Shown here piece by piece: positions 35,301 through 46,540 of a stretch of DNA of 64,000 bases. The position numbers were made by a program, and so were the translations under genes. Under the pieces are notes generated by a model, which had not been told where the DNA came from, searched no databases, and worked only from the letters and a program-made list of their open reading frames with translations. This DNA comes from Timema cristinae (taxonomy: Eukaryota > Arthropoda > Insecta > Phasmatodea > Timematidae): NCBI GenBank assembly GCA_039000515.1, contig JBCFYV010009882.1:50541801-50605800 (forward strand), read 5' to 3'. Position 1 is the first letter of the stretch. Each line of letters opens with the position of its first letter.

Positions 35301-35880
35301 CCATTTTCAACCACCTGCAGCTCCTCATCAAGGTGGATTATGGGAACGAGCAATAAAGAGCGCCAAACATCATTTAACCCGAGTGATTGGAACGCAGATC
35401 TTGACACTCGAAGAGTTCATCACACTCGCAACAAAAGTGGAAGCAATGCTCAATTCTCGGCCTCTCATTCCTATCTCAGCTGATCCCTCTGAAATCGATG
35501 TTTTGACTCCCGGGCATTTTTTAATTGGATCCCCTCTCAACTCAGTTCCCGAAGTCGACTTCGCAGAAGATACAACGAACCGCCTCAAGAGATGGCAACT
35601 AGTACAGGCATTTTCTCAGCGTATCTGGAACAGGCGGCAGATGGAATATCTGCATACTCTTCAACAACGTTCGAAGTGGACAGTGAAGACTAATAACCTG
35701 AAAATTGGTGACCTAGTGCTAGTTCATGGGCAAAAGACCTCCCCCCTCTCGTGGTGCATTGGAAGAATAACCGCAACATTTCCAGGGCCTGATGGCGTAG
35801 TAAGAGTTGTGACCCTTCAAACTTCTTCCGGTTCTCTCTCTCGACCAGCAGTTAAGGTCTTCCCATTACCCCCCAACTAA
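32368..35880 (+). CDS. pol: Pol (RT, RNase H, integrase) of the young BEL/Pao element
   Basis: The open frame continues in the -1 register from about 32365. The first ATG is not obvious, and the portion from 32455 is 1141 codons. RT: KLRVVFDASA, SCDIRQMYRQ and the catalytic FVDD (about residues 289-292 of that portion). RNase H: GFSDASEQGYAAVVYL, AWCDSSIVLSW, NPADCASRG. Integrase zinc site: H-H-C-C in the region of HQATLHSG and CIRCFKC. Core: Asp in GMDYGGP, Asp in YSDCGTNF, Glu in GGLWERAIK. A DUF5641-type tail with GDLVLV and SRPAVKVFPLP closes it. All catalytic residues are present. It copies and integrates element DNA; only the single upstream break argues against activity. Confidence 0.94.
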   Translation, partial: DIPSPIDILIGADLFANALTGDRHTLGPNLPVALGSIFGYVIMGTTPSLPLSLNNKQNDFGGLVTLLSISDHDLHESLQRFWQAEEPPYEAGPTKEEIISTHSRDDTGRYVVRLPFKESHSRLGTSDIASNHRFNSLERKLQAQPQLKRMYSEFMQDYIDSGHMILCDTHPSPDVPHYFLPHHGVFKPNSSTTKLRVVFDASARTSTNVSLNDTLLPGPKLQNDICDVIFHFRRHSFVFSCDIRQMYRQIRVHSEDQKYQLIYWRHDPATPLSIYQLTTVTYGMSSSPFLALRTLRQLVQDEGHLFPRAASVLQNQTFVDDIIAGSDTVEDALSLQAELTTLLSKGGFELRKWSSNSPQLLNSVPEEHREKPFYFHTQEQPHISILGLQWTPGSDTFSYNINIVETVPTKRNVLSTVAQIYDPCGWLTPVVFWAKSLLQYLWTLGLQWDSPLPSEVTTRWKTFLKELPSLQQVTVPRSLSLSQSVNIQLHGFSDASEQGYAAVVYLRCTSQNNEVKVTLILAKSRVAPLKRLSIPRLELCGAHLLAKLLKYCTSLLSYQCRIDSTTAWCDSSIVLSWIQTPPYRLKVYVANRIAQIQEWAPPHIWSHISSTHNPADCASRGLSPPQLYDHPLWWHGPLWLRSSSQTWPSPQFTPVLDAHLLEVKPSPFNVLISTPPQEWELLFKFSSWTTLTHITAYVLRFVNNSRGKPRLAGPLTPEEISESTMTICKQIQIGHFAEDISALQKDKSCSPRLQHLSPFLDEHGVIRVGGRLRHSNLPHDSKHPIVLPKSHHVVNLIIDHYHQATLHSGPQLLQATICKKFWIMSARSIIRSRIHRCIRCFKCKPRLIPPMMGDLPETRVTPARPFLKTGMDYGGPFLVKIHSLRRLQSVKAYLCLFICFSTKAVHIEVVTDLSSDAFIAALTRFVSRRGLCTDLYSDCGTNFVGASSQLTRIVRGFLNQTKAQQNLNHFAAKHSIRFHFQPPAAPHQGGLWERAIKSAKHHLTRVIGTQILTLEEFITLATKVEAMLNSRPLIPISADPSEIDVLTPGHFLIGSPLNSVPEVDFAEDTTNRLKRWQLVQAFSQRIWNRRQMEYLHTLQQRSKWTVKTNNLKIGDLVLVHGQKTSPLSWCIGRITATFPGPDGVVRVVTLQTSSGSLSRPAVKVFPLPPN

Positions 35881-35967
35881 TGCAATGTCTTGTCTAGTTT
35901 TTCTACTCGTTTCTCTTCTTGTCTCTTAACTCTCTCCATCTCTACCTTTTGATTGAACCGACTATCG

Positions 35968-35984
35968 GTTCAAGGGGGCCGGTA
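35968..35984 (+). other. polypurine tract of the young element
   Basis: TTCAAGGGGGCCGGTA directly precedes the 3' LTR. It is purine-rich and in the correct place to prime plus-strand DNA synthesis. Confidence 0.6.
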
Positions 35985-36608
35985 TGTTGCATATTTCATG
36001 ATTCACTAGTTTGTTGCATATTTCATTATTTGCTAGTTTCATGTGGTTATTTCCCTCACTATTTCGATTGCAGATTTCTTGGAATTAGCCACCCCTCTTC
36101 CCTCCTAAGCCCAAGCAAACCCACACACACACACGTGTCGCTTGCTCGCTCCGTCTAAAACAGTGGTCATTGAATTCCAATCTCTCAACACAGCTCGGTG
36201 AACCTCTCTTGCTAAGTTTCTTTTGGAAATGAACTCAACAAAAACTCTGTGGAAGGTGATTTTAGTGTGTGACTCGTCATAAATAATAAGTTAATGTTCT
36301 CTGTGTGTGTTTTTATTTAATATATATACTATGTACTTATTAAACGCGAGTGTTTAGGGGAGCTCCTCTCGCAAATTAATATTCGTTAAGAGACCATCCT
36401 CGGATCAAGAAGATCAAGACCATCGCTCCCAGGTATTCTCGGATCTCCAGTCAAGACAACCCTCAAGGTAGGCTCTACACAGTACATCTTTTTATTAAAC
36501 CAACGTTCAACTCCATTCTCTGTTTTAGTGTATCTAAAACTGGTCCTCCGGAATGTAATTACTTTTTTATTACTTTTAATTACATTAAACAGACAGATCG
36601 CTTATACA
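35985..36608 (+). repeat. 3' LTR of the young BEL/Pao element
   Basis: A 624-bp copy of 29667-30290, followed by the CCCGG duplication and then by the resumed gag of the older element. Confidence 0.95.
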
Positions 36609-36613
36609 CCCGG

Positions 36614-37148
36614 CTATGGAGAAACAAAGGTATTTACAGCAGCCGCATTAGTAGATACAAGAAATAGGCCTAGTTCAAACACTTCAATGTGTATATTTTG
36701 TAACTCATCATCTTTTTATGTAGATAGTTTTAAAGCCAGAAAATTGACCAGAGATGAGAAGCTTACAATTATTGGGCAGAGTCGCTGTTGTTTTGTTTGT
36801 CTGAAAGGTGGACACATTGCAAAGAGATGAAAGAGATGTAAATTAAAATGTTTGATCTGTGATGGCAAACACAGTATTCTACTTTGTCCCAAACTAGAAA
36901 CTAGTGTTCTTAAGTCTGGTGAAAAGGACAATTTGAAGAAAGACTTACCTGAAAGTACCATGGTTCCTGTGGAGAATACATTAGCAAATAATTATTGCTC
37001 TGAAGTACTTCTACAAACTCTTATTGTAGAGTTAAAGGGGAAAAGGGGTAATCGAATTGTTCGAGCTCTGATAGACACGGGATCCCAGAGATCATACATT
37101 CTGAAGGAAGTGGTAGGAAAAATGGGATACACACCAATAGGGAAATAA
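36614..37148 (+). pseudogene. gag zinc knuckles and protease of the old element
   Basis: Continues the interrupted gag. Cysteine motifs: CIFCNSSS, CCFVCLKGGHIAK (stop right after) and CLICDGKHSILLC. They are followed by a protease core with RALIDTGSQRSYI, where DTG is the active-site triad. A stop at 37146-37148 ends the piece. Confidence 0.82.
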
Positions 37149-38540
37149 AGTATTCAGCATGCTTTCTTTGGAGGAAGCCAGTCAGGTGAAGTTTCACACA
37201 ATCGTTTTAAAATCCAGTTGGTAAACATCAAAAATTGTTATGTATGCGAATTTGAAGTTCTTGATTATGACAAAATGTGTTGTTCTGTGCCTTCCGCAAG
37301 AAAAGATTTGTGTCAGAGAGAACTACAACTGTTGGGTATAGAAATAAATGATGAGGTCCGACCGGTAGAAGTTTTGATAGGGGCTGATTTTGCGGGGAAA
37401 ATGCTCACAGGTGAAAGTGTCGTTCTTAAATGTGGTTTGGTAGCTGTGAACACCTATTTAGGATGGACGCTACTGGACAGGGTTTCATGTAAGAAGTCAC
37501 TTTCTCGTACCATTAACACAACTTCTTTGTTTGCTAAAGATATGCCGATTTCCACACTCTGGGATCTTGATGTTTTGGGAATCGAGGACCCAGAGAAGCT
37601 AAGGACAAAGGTTGAAAGAGAATTAGCAACATTAGAATATTTTAAACTAACTGTCAAACGGGATGTGGATGGTCGTTACAGGGTTGAACTTCCATGGGTG
37701 GGTGGACACCCCCTCCCCTTCAAACTTCACAATAGCTCAGAAGCGTCTGGAAACAACGTTCCGGAAACTGAAATCTCTTGAAGTAGGAAGAGCCTACACA
37801 GAAGTGTTTGAAGAATGAAAGAGAGAGAGAATCATAGAAGAAGTGATTAATGCTAAGTGTAATCAGGGACATTATCTTCCCCACCGACCAGTGATCAAGG
37901 AACAGGGTACCACGAAAATTCGTCCCGTGTTTGATGCCTCAGCAAAGATCAATTTATGTCCTTCGCTGAATGATTGCTTAGAGGAAGGGCCGAACTTGAT
38001 TGAGCGTATTCCGTCTCTCCTGCTTCGCTTCAAAGTGGGAGCTATTGGTGTTATTGCAGATATAAAGAAAGCTTTCTTGCAGATTGGACTTTGTGAACTA
38101 GATCGAGATTTCGTACGGTTCTTATAGGAAACACCAAATGGGGAAAGCTTAGTCCTAAGGCATGCACATGTGCTTTTCGATGTTTTACCCAGTCCTTTTC
38201 TCTTATAAGCTGTCATTGAACACCATCTAGACTCAGTCTTGAGAGATTGTGAAAAGAACGGTTTTGGGACTAGCATATATTCCCAGAAAACGATTAAAAA
38301 TTGCAGAAGGGTTTTTATGTAGACAATTGTGTCTCGAGTATATATGAGGTGAGCTAGCTAAACATCAGTTTATGACAGAATCAACTGCTTTGTTGCTTGA
38401 AGTAAAATTTGAGCTGTGAGAATGGGAATATTCTAGCTCTGAGGTTGACAATAGTGAAGTGTCACCTGTTTTAGGTCTGCATTGGAGGCGTGGAACTGAT
38501 ATGTTGGCCATCAATTCAGCCTTTATTCCTCTAATTGATT
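37149..38540 (+). pseudogene. protease tail and reverse transcriptase of the old element
   Basis: Pieces include VEVLIGADFAGKMLTGES, VNTYLGWTLLD, KIRPVFDASAKINLCPSLND and VIADIKKAFLQIGL, with the RT Asp in ADIKKAFLQ. The YVDN motif lies at 38316-38327 in another frame. The sequence changes frame near 37700 and 38126 and carries several stops. The region is a dead RT. Confidence 0.85.
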
Positions 38541-39712
38541 TTCAGAGTGTAACTAAGAGAAAATTTTGTCTGTTGCTCATAAATTGTTTGACCCAATTGG
38601 TTTCACAGCTCCTGTAACATTGATCCCGAAACTGTTGATTCAACAGATGTGGACCTCTAAGTTGGGCTGGGATGAAGAAGTTACTACAAAAGAAAAGGAG
38701 AGGTTTGTAAAATGGACTAGGGGACTTCAATGTCTGAACAAAATTGAAATTCCCAGATATATCACCCAGAAGGACGCGAAGCATAGTCCTCACACATTCT
38801 GCGATGCCAGTCAAGATGCATATGGTGCTGTTGTGTATTTGAGATAGGAAACTGAACTTTGCATTAAAGTTCAACTTGTTCAGGCTAAGGCCAGGGTAGC
38901 ACCTATCAAGAAGACCACTCACTATACCACGTCTGGAGCTCTTAGGCGCTACTATTGGGGCTAGACTGTTTTCCTCCATAGAGGAACATTTAGATTTGAT
39001 TGTGTCGCACTTCTGTTTCTGGAGTGATTCAAGTACTGTTTTAGCGTGGATACAACGAGAGGAGCAGTGGGCTACTTTTGTACGTAATATGGCTCAAGAG
39101 ATTAAACGATTGACGGCAAAAGAAGACTGGCACCACGTTTCAGGTCCACTTAACCCAGCAGATCTAGCCAGTCGAGGATGCTTTGCTAAGAAATTGATGC
39201 AGGTGAGATGGTGGGAGGGGCCTGAATGGCTAAAGCTGCCTCCAGATCAATGGCCCATGTAAGTTGTTTCTGCTGATGAAGAAGTTGTCTACCGAGAAAA
39301 AAGAAAAGATGCGGTTACGACTCTACCAACTGTGAACACCTATGGTGAGTGGTATTACCGATTCTTCTCTCAGTACCACAAAATTCTCCGTCTTGTGGGA
39401 TGGGTGCTCAGATTCATTTGTAATTGCAGAAAGCAATTTAAGACAAGGAAAGATCTTAGTGCCATTGAAGTGGATGAGGCCGAAGTCCTTGTCATTAGAT
39501 TTATTCAGAAAGAATCCTTTCAAGACTCGAAATATGAACCTGTCAAGTCACTGCATTTATTTGTGGACGCCAAAGATATGCTACGTCTGAAAACACGAAT
39601 ATCGGAACGGGAGGATGTGTCATATTTAAGATATCCAACCTTATTACCTTCTGATTATCCAGTGGTCACCATATTGATTCATGAGACACATGTCAAGGCA
39701 AACCATGTGTGA
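38541..39712 (+). pseudogene. RNase H and integrase N-terminal region of the old element
   Basis: Readable parts: LFDPIGFTAPVTLIPKLL (connection), TFCDASQDAYGAVVYL (RNase H Asp), FWSDSSTVLAWIQ, LNPADLASRGCF, then WVLRFICNC and LIHETHVKANHV, the start of the integrase zinc-binding domain. Stops at about 38845 and 39260 and a frame change near 38900 break it. Confidence 0.82.
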
Positions 39713-40805
39713 GTGCAGGGTATTTTGAGTTTAATTAGAGAGGTTCTGGATTGTAAAGGGTAGGAGAACCGTTCGTTCTGTTATTAAGAAGTTTACTGTG
39801 TGCAAACGATTTGCGGACACACATTTTTATCGGTCTGTGCCACCATTACCTGAAGACAGAGTGCGTGACACCGTAGTGTTTGAAGTCACAGGAATGGATC
39901 TGGCGGGTCCACTTTACCTACGCGATGGAAGAAAAGCCTGGGCATGCCTTTTTACGTGTGCGGTGTATTGTTCTGTCCACCTGGAACTAGTATCTGCATT
40001 GTCTTCGGGTGCCTTCATACAGGCCCTAAGAAGAGCCGTGGCTCGACGTGGAAGACCGTCTGTCTTATACAGTGATAACGGGACTAACTTTGTAGGTACA
40101 GCTAATGCTTTTTCACAATTGTACTGGGAGAAAATTAATGCTTTCAGCTCAGCACAACGAATTGTTTGGAAATTCAATAATCTTGCTGCTTCATGGTGGG
40201 GCGGTTGGTGCGAGTGCCCTATTGGTATGATGAAATCCTTTCTTTTGAAAATACTTGGAAGAGCACGGCTGACTTTTGAGGAACTGACAACTGTGCTATG
40301 TGACTGTGAAGCTATAATGAATTCACGACCTTTGACCTATGTATCAAATGATCCTGACAACCTGACTCCATTGACACCAGCCTTATTCCTTCAGGACCTC
40401 AAAGAAGTAGGAGTGCCTGTTTGTGACCAATTGGGGAGAACTGATCTGAAGTAGAGGTCAGGGTAGTTGCAAAAACTGCGTGAAGTTTTGAGGAAGAGGT
40501 TCCGCAGTGAATATCTGGATCAGCTGGCTGAAAACTCAAAGAACAAGAAGGAATATCCTTTAAAGGTCGGTGAAGTGGTTCTCATCGAGAGTGACAACCT
40601 CAAACGGCTGGACTGTCCCTTAGCTGTAGTAGAAGAGTTGTATACTGGACGTGATGGAGTTAATCGACTGGTTCAGCTGAGAACAGGTACTGGCACTGTC
40701 ATGAGGCCTATTCAACGACTGTATAGTCTCGAGGCAAAAGAATCAAACTCAAGGCCTCAGGTACGCCCTCTAGCTTGTCGAATGTACCAACAGATACGTC
40801 TTTAG
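39713..40805 (+). pseudogene. integrase core and C-terminal domain of the old element
   Basis: The frame from 39798 holds Asp in GMDLAGP (residue 34), Asp in YSDNGTNF (93) and Glu in WCECPIG (139), a DDE triad in a damaged context. Then come EAIMNSRPLTYVS, a stop at 40452-40454, and a final piece with GEVVLIESDNLKR and RTGTGTVMRPIQRLY. The zinc domain upstream is frameshifted. Confidence 0.85.
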
Positions 40806-41012
40806 AAGAGGGAGATCAAAAACCTACAAAATATACTTTTTTGGACAAACGGTAGTAAGTTTACTACTCCAGCAAAATATTTAACATAGGGAAATTATTA
40901 AGTTTTGTGTTAAGGTGTTAAAAGAAGAATGACTCAAATACTTTGAACTTCGACAAAGTGATATTGTCTGTGAAAATTCCTTAACATGTGGTTGTTGTTT
41001 TAAGTTAGAAAA

Positions 41013-41026
41013 TCAAGGTGGGAGAA
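41013..41026 (+). other. polypurine tract of the old element
   Basis: AATCAAGGTGGGAGAA directly precedes the 3' LTR start. Confidence 0.6.
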
Positions 41027-41280
41027 TGTCATATTGTTTCAATAGATGGACTTGTTAGTTATTGTTTCAAAACATGGCTCCGTATATGTCTATGCCTCTA
41101 ATAATATTTGTCTATTTTTTAAAAATTTTATGTTCGTTGTCTTCTTTGTTTTGTTAATTGTCGGCATTTTTGTGGTTCCACTAAATATGACAAATTAAAT
41201 AGTGTTTATGCAAAACGCTTCTTTATCTTTACTCAAATATTACGTCGAATTTATTTATGTCGGGTAGACTATAAGTGACA
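41027..41280 (+). repeat. 3' LTR of the old BEL/Pao element
   Basis: 254 bp starting TGTCATATTGTTTCAATAGA and ending AAGTGACA, about 10% different from the 5' copy by eye. Flanked on the right by ATTAT. Confidence 0.9.
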
Positions 41281-44200
41281 ATTATAGTGATTGGACCTTT
41301 TTTAATTTATTACTTTTATTGTGTATTTATTATATAGTAAAACCATTACACAAATATTGTTTATTTATCTTACTCAAAAATGACAATTAGTGCTACTGTG
41401 GTACTTAATGTTTATTATCTTAATTATAATTATCTAGGAGTTATTATTATATTTGTATTTATTACTGTTGAATACTCATTAGTTTGAATATTAGTTTAAT
41501 CTTAAAAATGAATATTGATAATGTCGGAGTTTAAGAAGAAATATTTCTGGAATGAGTTCTAAGCCCAGTGCTTCTTGAATTAAATTTGTTCGGTGTCAAT
41601 TCTGCATATTAGGCTTCTTCCAATAATGTTCCCGATGGTGTTTTTTATGTTCCATGAAATTACTATATTTGGCTAAATATGTCAATATAATAAAACCCTA
41701 AATTTAAAATATGTTGTCTATTTTAGGAATCTAAATATAAAGATGGGGCTGATGTATGTAGTGTAATTTATGTATGTATGTATATTATCTCGAATATTAA
41801 TTTTGGATAATTATAAGGATCTGAATATAATGCTATGCACAAATCTGTAACAATAGAAATAGCTATGAATGAGTCATTGCTACAAATGTCACCTTGAAGG
41901 GTAAATTGGAAAAAACCAGTATAAAACAACAGCTCAAATTTGTATATTTGAGGAACTAAACTTGATGAAAAGAGCAGCAATCTTTCTGGATAGGAGCCAC
42001 GCATGGCTCCGGAGCCACGCGTTCCCAAACCTTGATATATATCATAAATATACCATGTTCATGTTTATATACTGAAAGCCCAAAATAAAAGTCAAATTTG
42101 GTCAACATTATAGAAAATGTGTAGATTACTGATATAGAGAAAAGTATTACAATCCTATTAAATCCTCTCTCTATGCTGCTATAGACCATCGTCAAAAAGA
42201 CGCTTGTAATATATATATATATATAGCTTTGTTTGTTGTTTATATATTCAAGAATAATTTATCTACTTTAAAAATAAATCTCAATTAAAAAGAGAAAAAA
42301 ACGAGACAACTTTTTCTAAGGAATTAACTGACAATAGATGATAATGCCCAAATATAGTGGTTATTGATAAAAAAAATGTTATTGCATAAGTTTTAATACA
42401 AGGACTATTTTACAATTCAATCTAGAGCTAGGTCCCCCCCCCCCTCCCCACTCTCATCCAATGAATCTGCATGGGATTTGAACCTCAACCTTATTGTCAC
42501 CTAAAATGTCACCTTGGCCTACATTTTTTTTTCTAGGATATTATATCCAGATAATAAAATACGTTTTAGTCCATATTAAAAATATATTTACTAGAATAAC
42601 TTCTTATAGATTATTTGATACTCATTTATAACTAAAATAATACACCCTTGCTTCGAAAAAAAACTCAGAATGCCTACAATATTATCTCCCATTTGATCTG
42701 GGAGGGGGTGAAGGGGGGCGATTATTTTACACCAATCTATCATTCATAATTGAACACTTGTAATTAATGTTTAAGAAGTAGATTTTTTTAACCTCTTCGA
42801 CACCCTTAAAGATCCTGTAACTTGTAAGAACAAATATTTAAACTTAGTGTGTACTTAAAAGGAGAGAAAATAAAAAAAAAACTAAATATTGTTTTAATGT
42901 ATTCTCACATTTTTATAAAATCACGAGGTTACTCTATTTAGTTTTATCAACTAGTTCTTTATAACTTCAATTACCCACCTCTAAATAGCTAATTTAGCCA
43001 CTTTAAAATTTTGCAGTCCATACAAAAATGTTTTAAAAACACGTGCTCTAAAAAAAATTTTGTGCTTTAAAGAAGTGAGGGCTCATGGCATATAATTTCT
43101 TAAAGTTGGCCCCTAGGGAAACCAACACAAAATTAACTATGGGAATACACATTTTGTTGATAAATTTTATTTGATAATTTAAAATAAGGGCGTTTTAACG
43201 ATTTAATCTAGAGCTAGGATTAAAACCCCTCCCAATTAATTAGAATGAGATTTGAAATTCAACGTCACAGTTAATGAAAACAGTAAGATGTATTTTAGTT
43301 TTCTATATCTTCATTAAACAATATATTATGTGTACTAAAGTCCTTTAAATAATTTGATAATAATGTCTTATTTGGTCTTATTCTGAACCAAGAGTATTTG
43401 GTTCAATTCCCTGCACGTTTGATAAAATTGGGATTTTCCTCTTGCAGTAACAATTTGACAGCTGGGGGTCTTGTTGTGACTGTTATGGAGTAAGCTAGTT
43501 TGTAATTCATGCACTGATATAATTAGTCGGTTAATAAAGTGCAGGTTATAATAAGTTGAAAAACCGTATGTAAGAAATAATATAAAACGCCATCAATTAG
43601 TTTTTATTTTCATAAAGAGGAAATTACTGAACTACAACGCTTACTTTAACTCAGACAAGCTTATCTTAGTCACTGTGTCACTGGATACACGAGCCAAGAT
43701 TGTGTAGTCGCTAATAGAATTTCTTTAGGATCAGGAGTACCACGGAGTACGGATAAGGAGTCTGTGTCGGGGGCCTTATCGCTCCACCTTTCAACTAGGG
43801 ATGTGAAAAAAGTATCGATAATGATATTCGTACTCACTCCGGTATTGAAAGAAACAAATTTTTTGCTATCTTCCCTCATGGCCCATGCTGAGATTAAATG
43901 TTTATCAGGGTGGTCTGTAGGGGGAAAAAAATGACACTAATTTTCAACCCTCACTCAGTTTCTGCATTACAAGCAAGAACCAACTCCAGCATTCAGGGGT
44001 ATGCAAGAACTTGACTAAGTGGATGCTTTGTTGACAATAGCGTGGGTTTTATTGCGTCATCACAGGTGATCGGGACCAAACTATCGGCCAACTAAGCATT
44101 CCCTACACGTTCTTGTATACCGGCTTCAATCTCTTTTAGCTTATCATAATTCATAGCGGTTCTTTCATCTTTGTTTATTAATACAGCCGCCTGGCTGGTT

Positions 44201-44493
44201 GACAGGCGATTGGAGACTAGTCTAAACACCCTCTTCCGTTATCAATGTGTAAGGTCATCACAAACTAAAACAAATAAGATTTTGTAGGATCACAATAAAC
44301 TCAGTCTACTCAAGACGCTTCAAGTAAACGAAGCAGAAAAGTTATGAGCAGATGAGGCCATGGAGTCCATTCTTCTATTGTTTGTCAATAGTTAATAATC
44401 TATCTTGATAGAGTACATAAACGACGAATGTAGTTTTAAAAAAATGGCACCTCCCAAAAGTAAATTATGAAATTTCTTTAAAAAAAGTTGGAA
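41281..44493. other. AT-rich sequence without recognised genes
   Basis: Contains short near-duplicate words (GGAGCCACGC at about 41994 and 42011), a C homopolymer near 42435, a (TA)n run near 42213, and frames of 60-90 codons lacking any motif. TAGGGATGTGAAAAAAGTAT near 43797 resembles a hAT-type terminus without a visible partner. Confidence 0.45.
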
Positions 44494-44726
44494 CCCCCCT
44501 AGGTGGTGTAGTTAGCTAACGTGTTAGTTTCGTGTTGAGCTAGACTGCTGAGGATGGGGAAATCGAGGTTCAAATCTCGGTCGGGTTGTTTTTCTTAAAT
44601 GATTTTCTATTCTCTCCACGCAAATGCGGGTTAACTTTCTCTAAACTCAACCTTCCCCATGTCTAACCCATTAATGTAATTAGTACTTAAGCGTAAAGAC
44701 CGAACGGGTAGTAAGACGAGGTACTT
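44494..44726 (+). repeat. tRNA-derived SINE, family 1
   Basis: GGTGTAGTTAGCTAACGTG (A-box region), GAGGTTCAAATCTCGGTCGG (B box), CTCCACGCAAATGCGGGTTA, and the tail ACGGGTAGTAAGACG. AAAAAAAGTT lies on both sides as a target duplication. Confidence 0.85.
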
Positions 44727-45297
44727 AAAAAAAGTTAGATAGCTATAAAGCATCTTGTAAAATTTGTTTTAAACTATTAAAAACCATTATAATTATTAGT
44801 CTATACTAATATTATAAAGAAAGATTTGATTTTTTGTTTGTAATGGATAAACTCAAAAACTACTGGACTGATTTTAAAAATTCGTTCACCAATATAAAGC
44901 TACATTATCAGCGAGTAACATAGGCTATATTTTATTATGAAAATTTAATTTATTCCTCATAAAAATGTCGATAGTATATTATATAGTCGTTGGAAAAAAA
45001 AAAGTTGTTGAAGGGAAAGAGGGGTTGGTGAAGGGGGCGGGAGGGTAGGGGTGAGGAAAGAGGAATGAGATGAAAATAGGAGGGAGGATAAAAAGAGGGA
45101 GGGGGCTACACAGTGATGGTAGGACTGTATTAAAAAAAAAAGTAAAAAGTTTTGTTTTTATATTGACATGATGGATGATTTGAAGCTTTGTTTACAGGAT
45201 TCTTTACAATATTTTTTTACGGGGAAGGGGGCTAGTGTTTAAATAAAAATGAAACTATAATGATGATGCAAAAGTTGATATTTTTTTTGTAACAGAA

Positions 45298-45536
45298 CTT
45301 CTTACTACCTGTTCAGGTTACAAACCTATGTAATAATTACACTAATGGGTTTGGGATTAGGAAGGCTTAATTTATATGAAATCCACCCGCATTTGTATGG
45401 TGGGAGGGTGGAAAGCTATTTAGGGAAAACCACCCTCAGTGCACCCGACCGGGATCGAACCTCGATCTACCTGTCTTTGGCAATATAGTACAACACGAGA
45501 TTAGTGCGTTAGACCGCGCGGACACTGAAGCGGGTA
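45298..45536 (-). repeat. tRNA-derived SINE, family 1, minus strand
   Basis: Tail CTTACTACCTGTTCAGGTTA on the left, body GCATTTGTATGGTGGGAGGG, head ending GACACTGAAGCGGG on the right. It is about 15-20% diverged from the best copies. Confidence 0.8.
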
Positions 45537-45743
45537 AGAGATTACTAATTAATACAAAATAAAAAAAACATTTTACGAGATTAAAATTTCTATACCGATA
45601 CTTACTGTTATCAATACTTTTCTTTCGATACTAGTACGGCATTGATATTTTTCTTTCGATACTTTTAATGAGTACAGCATCTCTACTTTTAACCCATGAT
45701 GATGCAAGCAAACCCACACTAGTGTCCACAAAGCATTCACTTA

Positions 45744-45831
45744 GGCAAGTTCTTGTATACGGCCCTAGGAAACCGACCTGTTGCACCGGCAAGTTCTTGT
45801 ATACGGCCCTAGGAAACCGACCTGTTGCACC
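45744..45831. repeat. perfect 44-bp tandem duplication
   Basis: The unit starting GGCAAGTTCTTGTATACGGC and ending CTGTTGCACC occurs at 45744-45787 and again at 45788-45831 with no difference. Open frames on both strands across it (45631-45879) have no motif. Confidence 0.95.
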
Positions 45832-46030
45832 AGTCAACAGTATACCTAGAAAACTCCACCTTAAAAAGTAGCGAAACACTTCGTAAAATTTTAATTTGTT
45901 ATAGTCTTGCCGTTCGATGCGGTACTAGACTGTTTTAAATCAAAATGAAAGAAAATGGGAAGCAATTGAAATAGGAAATATTTTATAGAACGACACTGAC
46001 TAGCGTGCGGAGCAATACGGCCAGGTGTGC

Positions 46031-46054
46031 ATATATATATATATATATATATAT
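46031..46054. repeat. (AT)12 microsatellite
   Basis: An uninterrupted AT dinucleotide run. It lies 20 bp from the ATT tail of the adjacent SINE. Confidence 0.95.
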
Positions 46055-46073
46055 GAGGATTTAACATGTATTA

Positions 46074-46074
<1 letters not shown>

Positions 46075-46115
<41 letters not shown>

Positions 46116-46396
46116 CACCGCGTCTTACTATACGTTCGGGTTATACGCACTTACGCTAATGTGTAATGATAGGGTGATTGTGAGATGAAATGAAGGACCT
46201 ACAGTTTAGCGTGGAATCCGAACCACGGTGGAGGCCTGACATTCTCCACATTCACAAGTTGTGATTAATACACATCATTTCAGAGATGAAGGAAGGGTTT
46301 GGTAATCAGATAAATCTGTGCCGGGACCGAGGATTGAACCCCGGCCGCCAGCACAGAAGTCTGACACCTTACCCCTAGACCACCAAGTCACCGATT
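46075..46396 (-). repeat. full-length tRNA-derived SINE, family 2, minus strand
   Basis: On minus the head reads GGTGACTTGGTGGTCTAGGG (A box), then CGGGGTTCAATCCTCGGTCC (B box). The body follows with AGGCCTCCACCGTGGTTCGG, and the tail is AACCCGAACGTATAGTAAGA with (AAT)n. The tail is the family-1 tail, but head and body are different. Its mate at 46411 lies head to head. Confidence 0.88.
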
Positions 46397-46410
46397 TAAC
46401 ATGTAAAAAG

Positions 46411-46540
46411 GAATGCCAGGCCTCCACCGTGGTTCGGATTCCACGTTAAACTGTAGGTCCTCCATTTCATCTCACAATCACCCTACCATTACACATTAGC
46501 GTAAGTGCGTATAACCCGAACGGGTAGTAAGACGCGGTGC

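Larger units (their letters stand above)
29667..36608 (+). mobile_element. young BEL/Pao LTR retrotransposon, 6.94 kb
   Basis: Two 624-bp LTRs begin TGTTGCATATTTCATGATTC and end CGCTTATACA. I found one difference (A at 30253, T at 36571). The 5-bp target duplication CCCGG is at 29662-29666 and 36609-36613. A primer-site-like sequence, gag with protease, pol with RT, RNase H and integrase, and a purine tract are all in the standard order. Only 104 bp separate pol from the 3' LTR, so there is no envelope gene. One frame break lies between protease and RT. Confidence 0.95.
28398..41280 (+). mobile_element. old BEL/Pao LTR retrotransposon, split by a younger one
   Basis: The LTRs at 28398-28650 and 41027-41280 both begin TGTCATATTGTTTCAATAGA and are about 10% diverged by eye. 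A tRNA-Arg primer site follows the 5' LTR and a purine-rich tract precedes the 3' LTR. Flanks ATGAT and ATTAT (4 of 5) may be a worn target duplication. Without the 6.9-kb insertion and one CCCGG copy, the element is about 5.9 kb, a normal BEL/Pao size. Its gag-pol has many stops and frameshifts. No envelope-like gene is visible. Confidence 0.9.

Noticed and set aside
35881..35984. envelope-like gene in the young BEL/Pao element
   Set aside because: Only 104 bp separate pol from the LTR, and nothing like an envelope frame exists.
45631..45879. open frames on both strands across the 44-bp tandem duplication
   Set aside because: The duplication keeps several frames open by chance. No motif was seen and there is no splice support.
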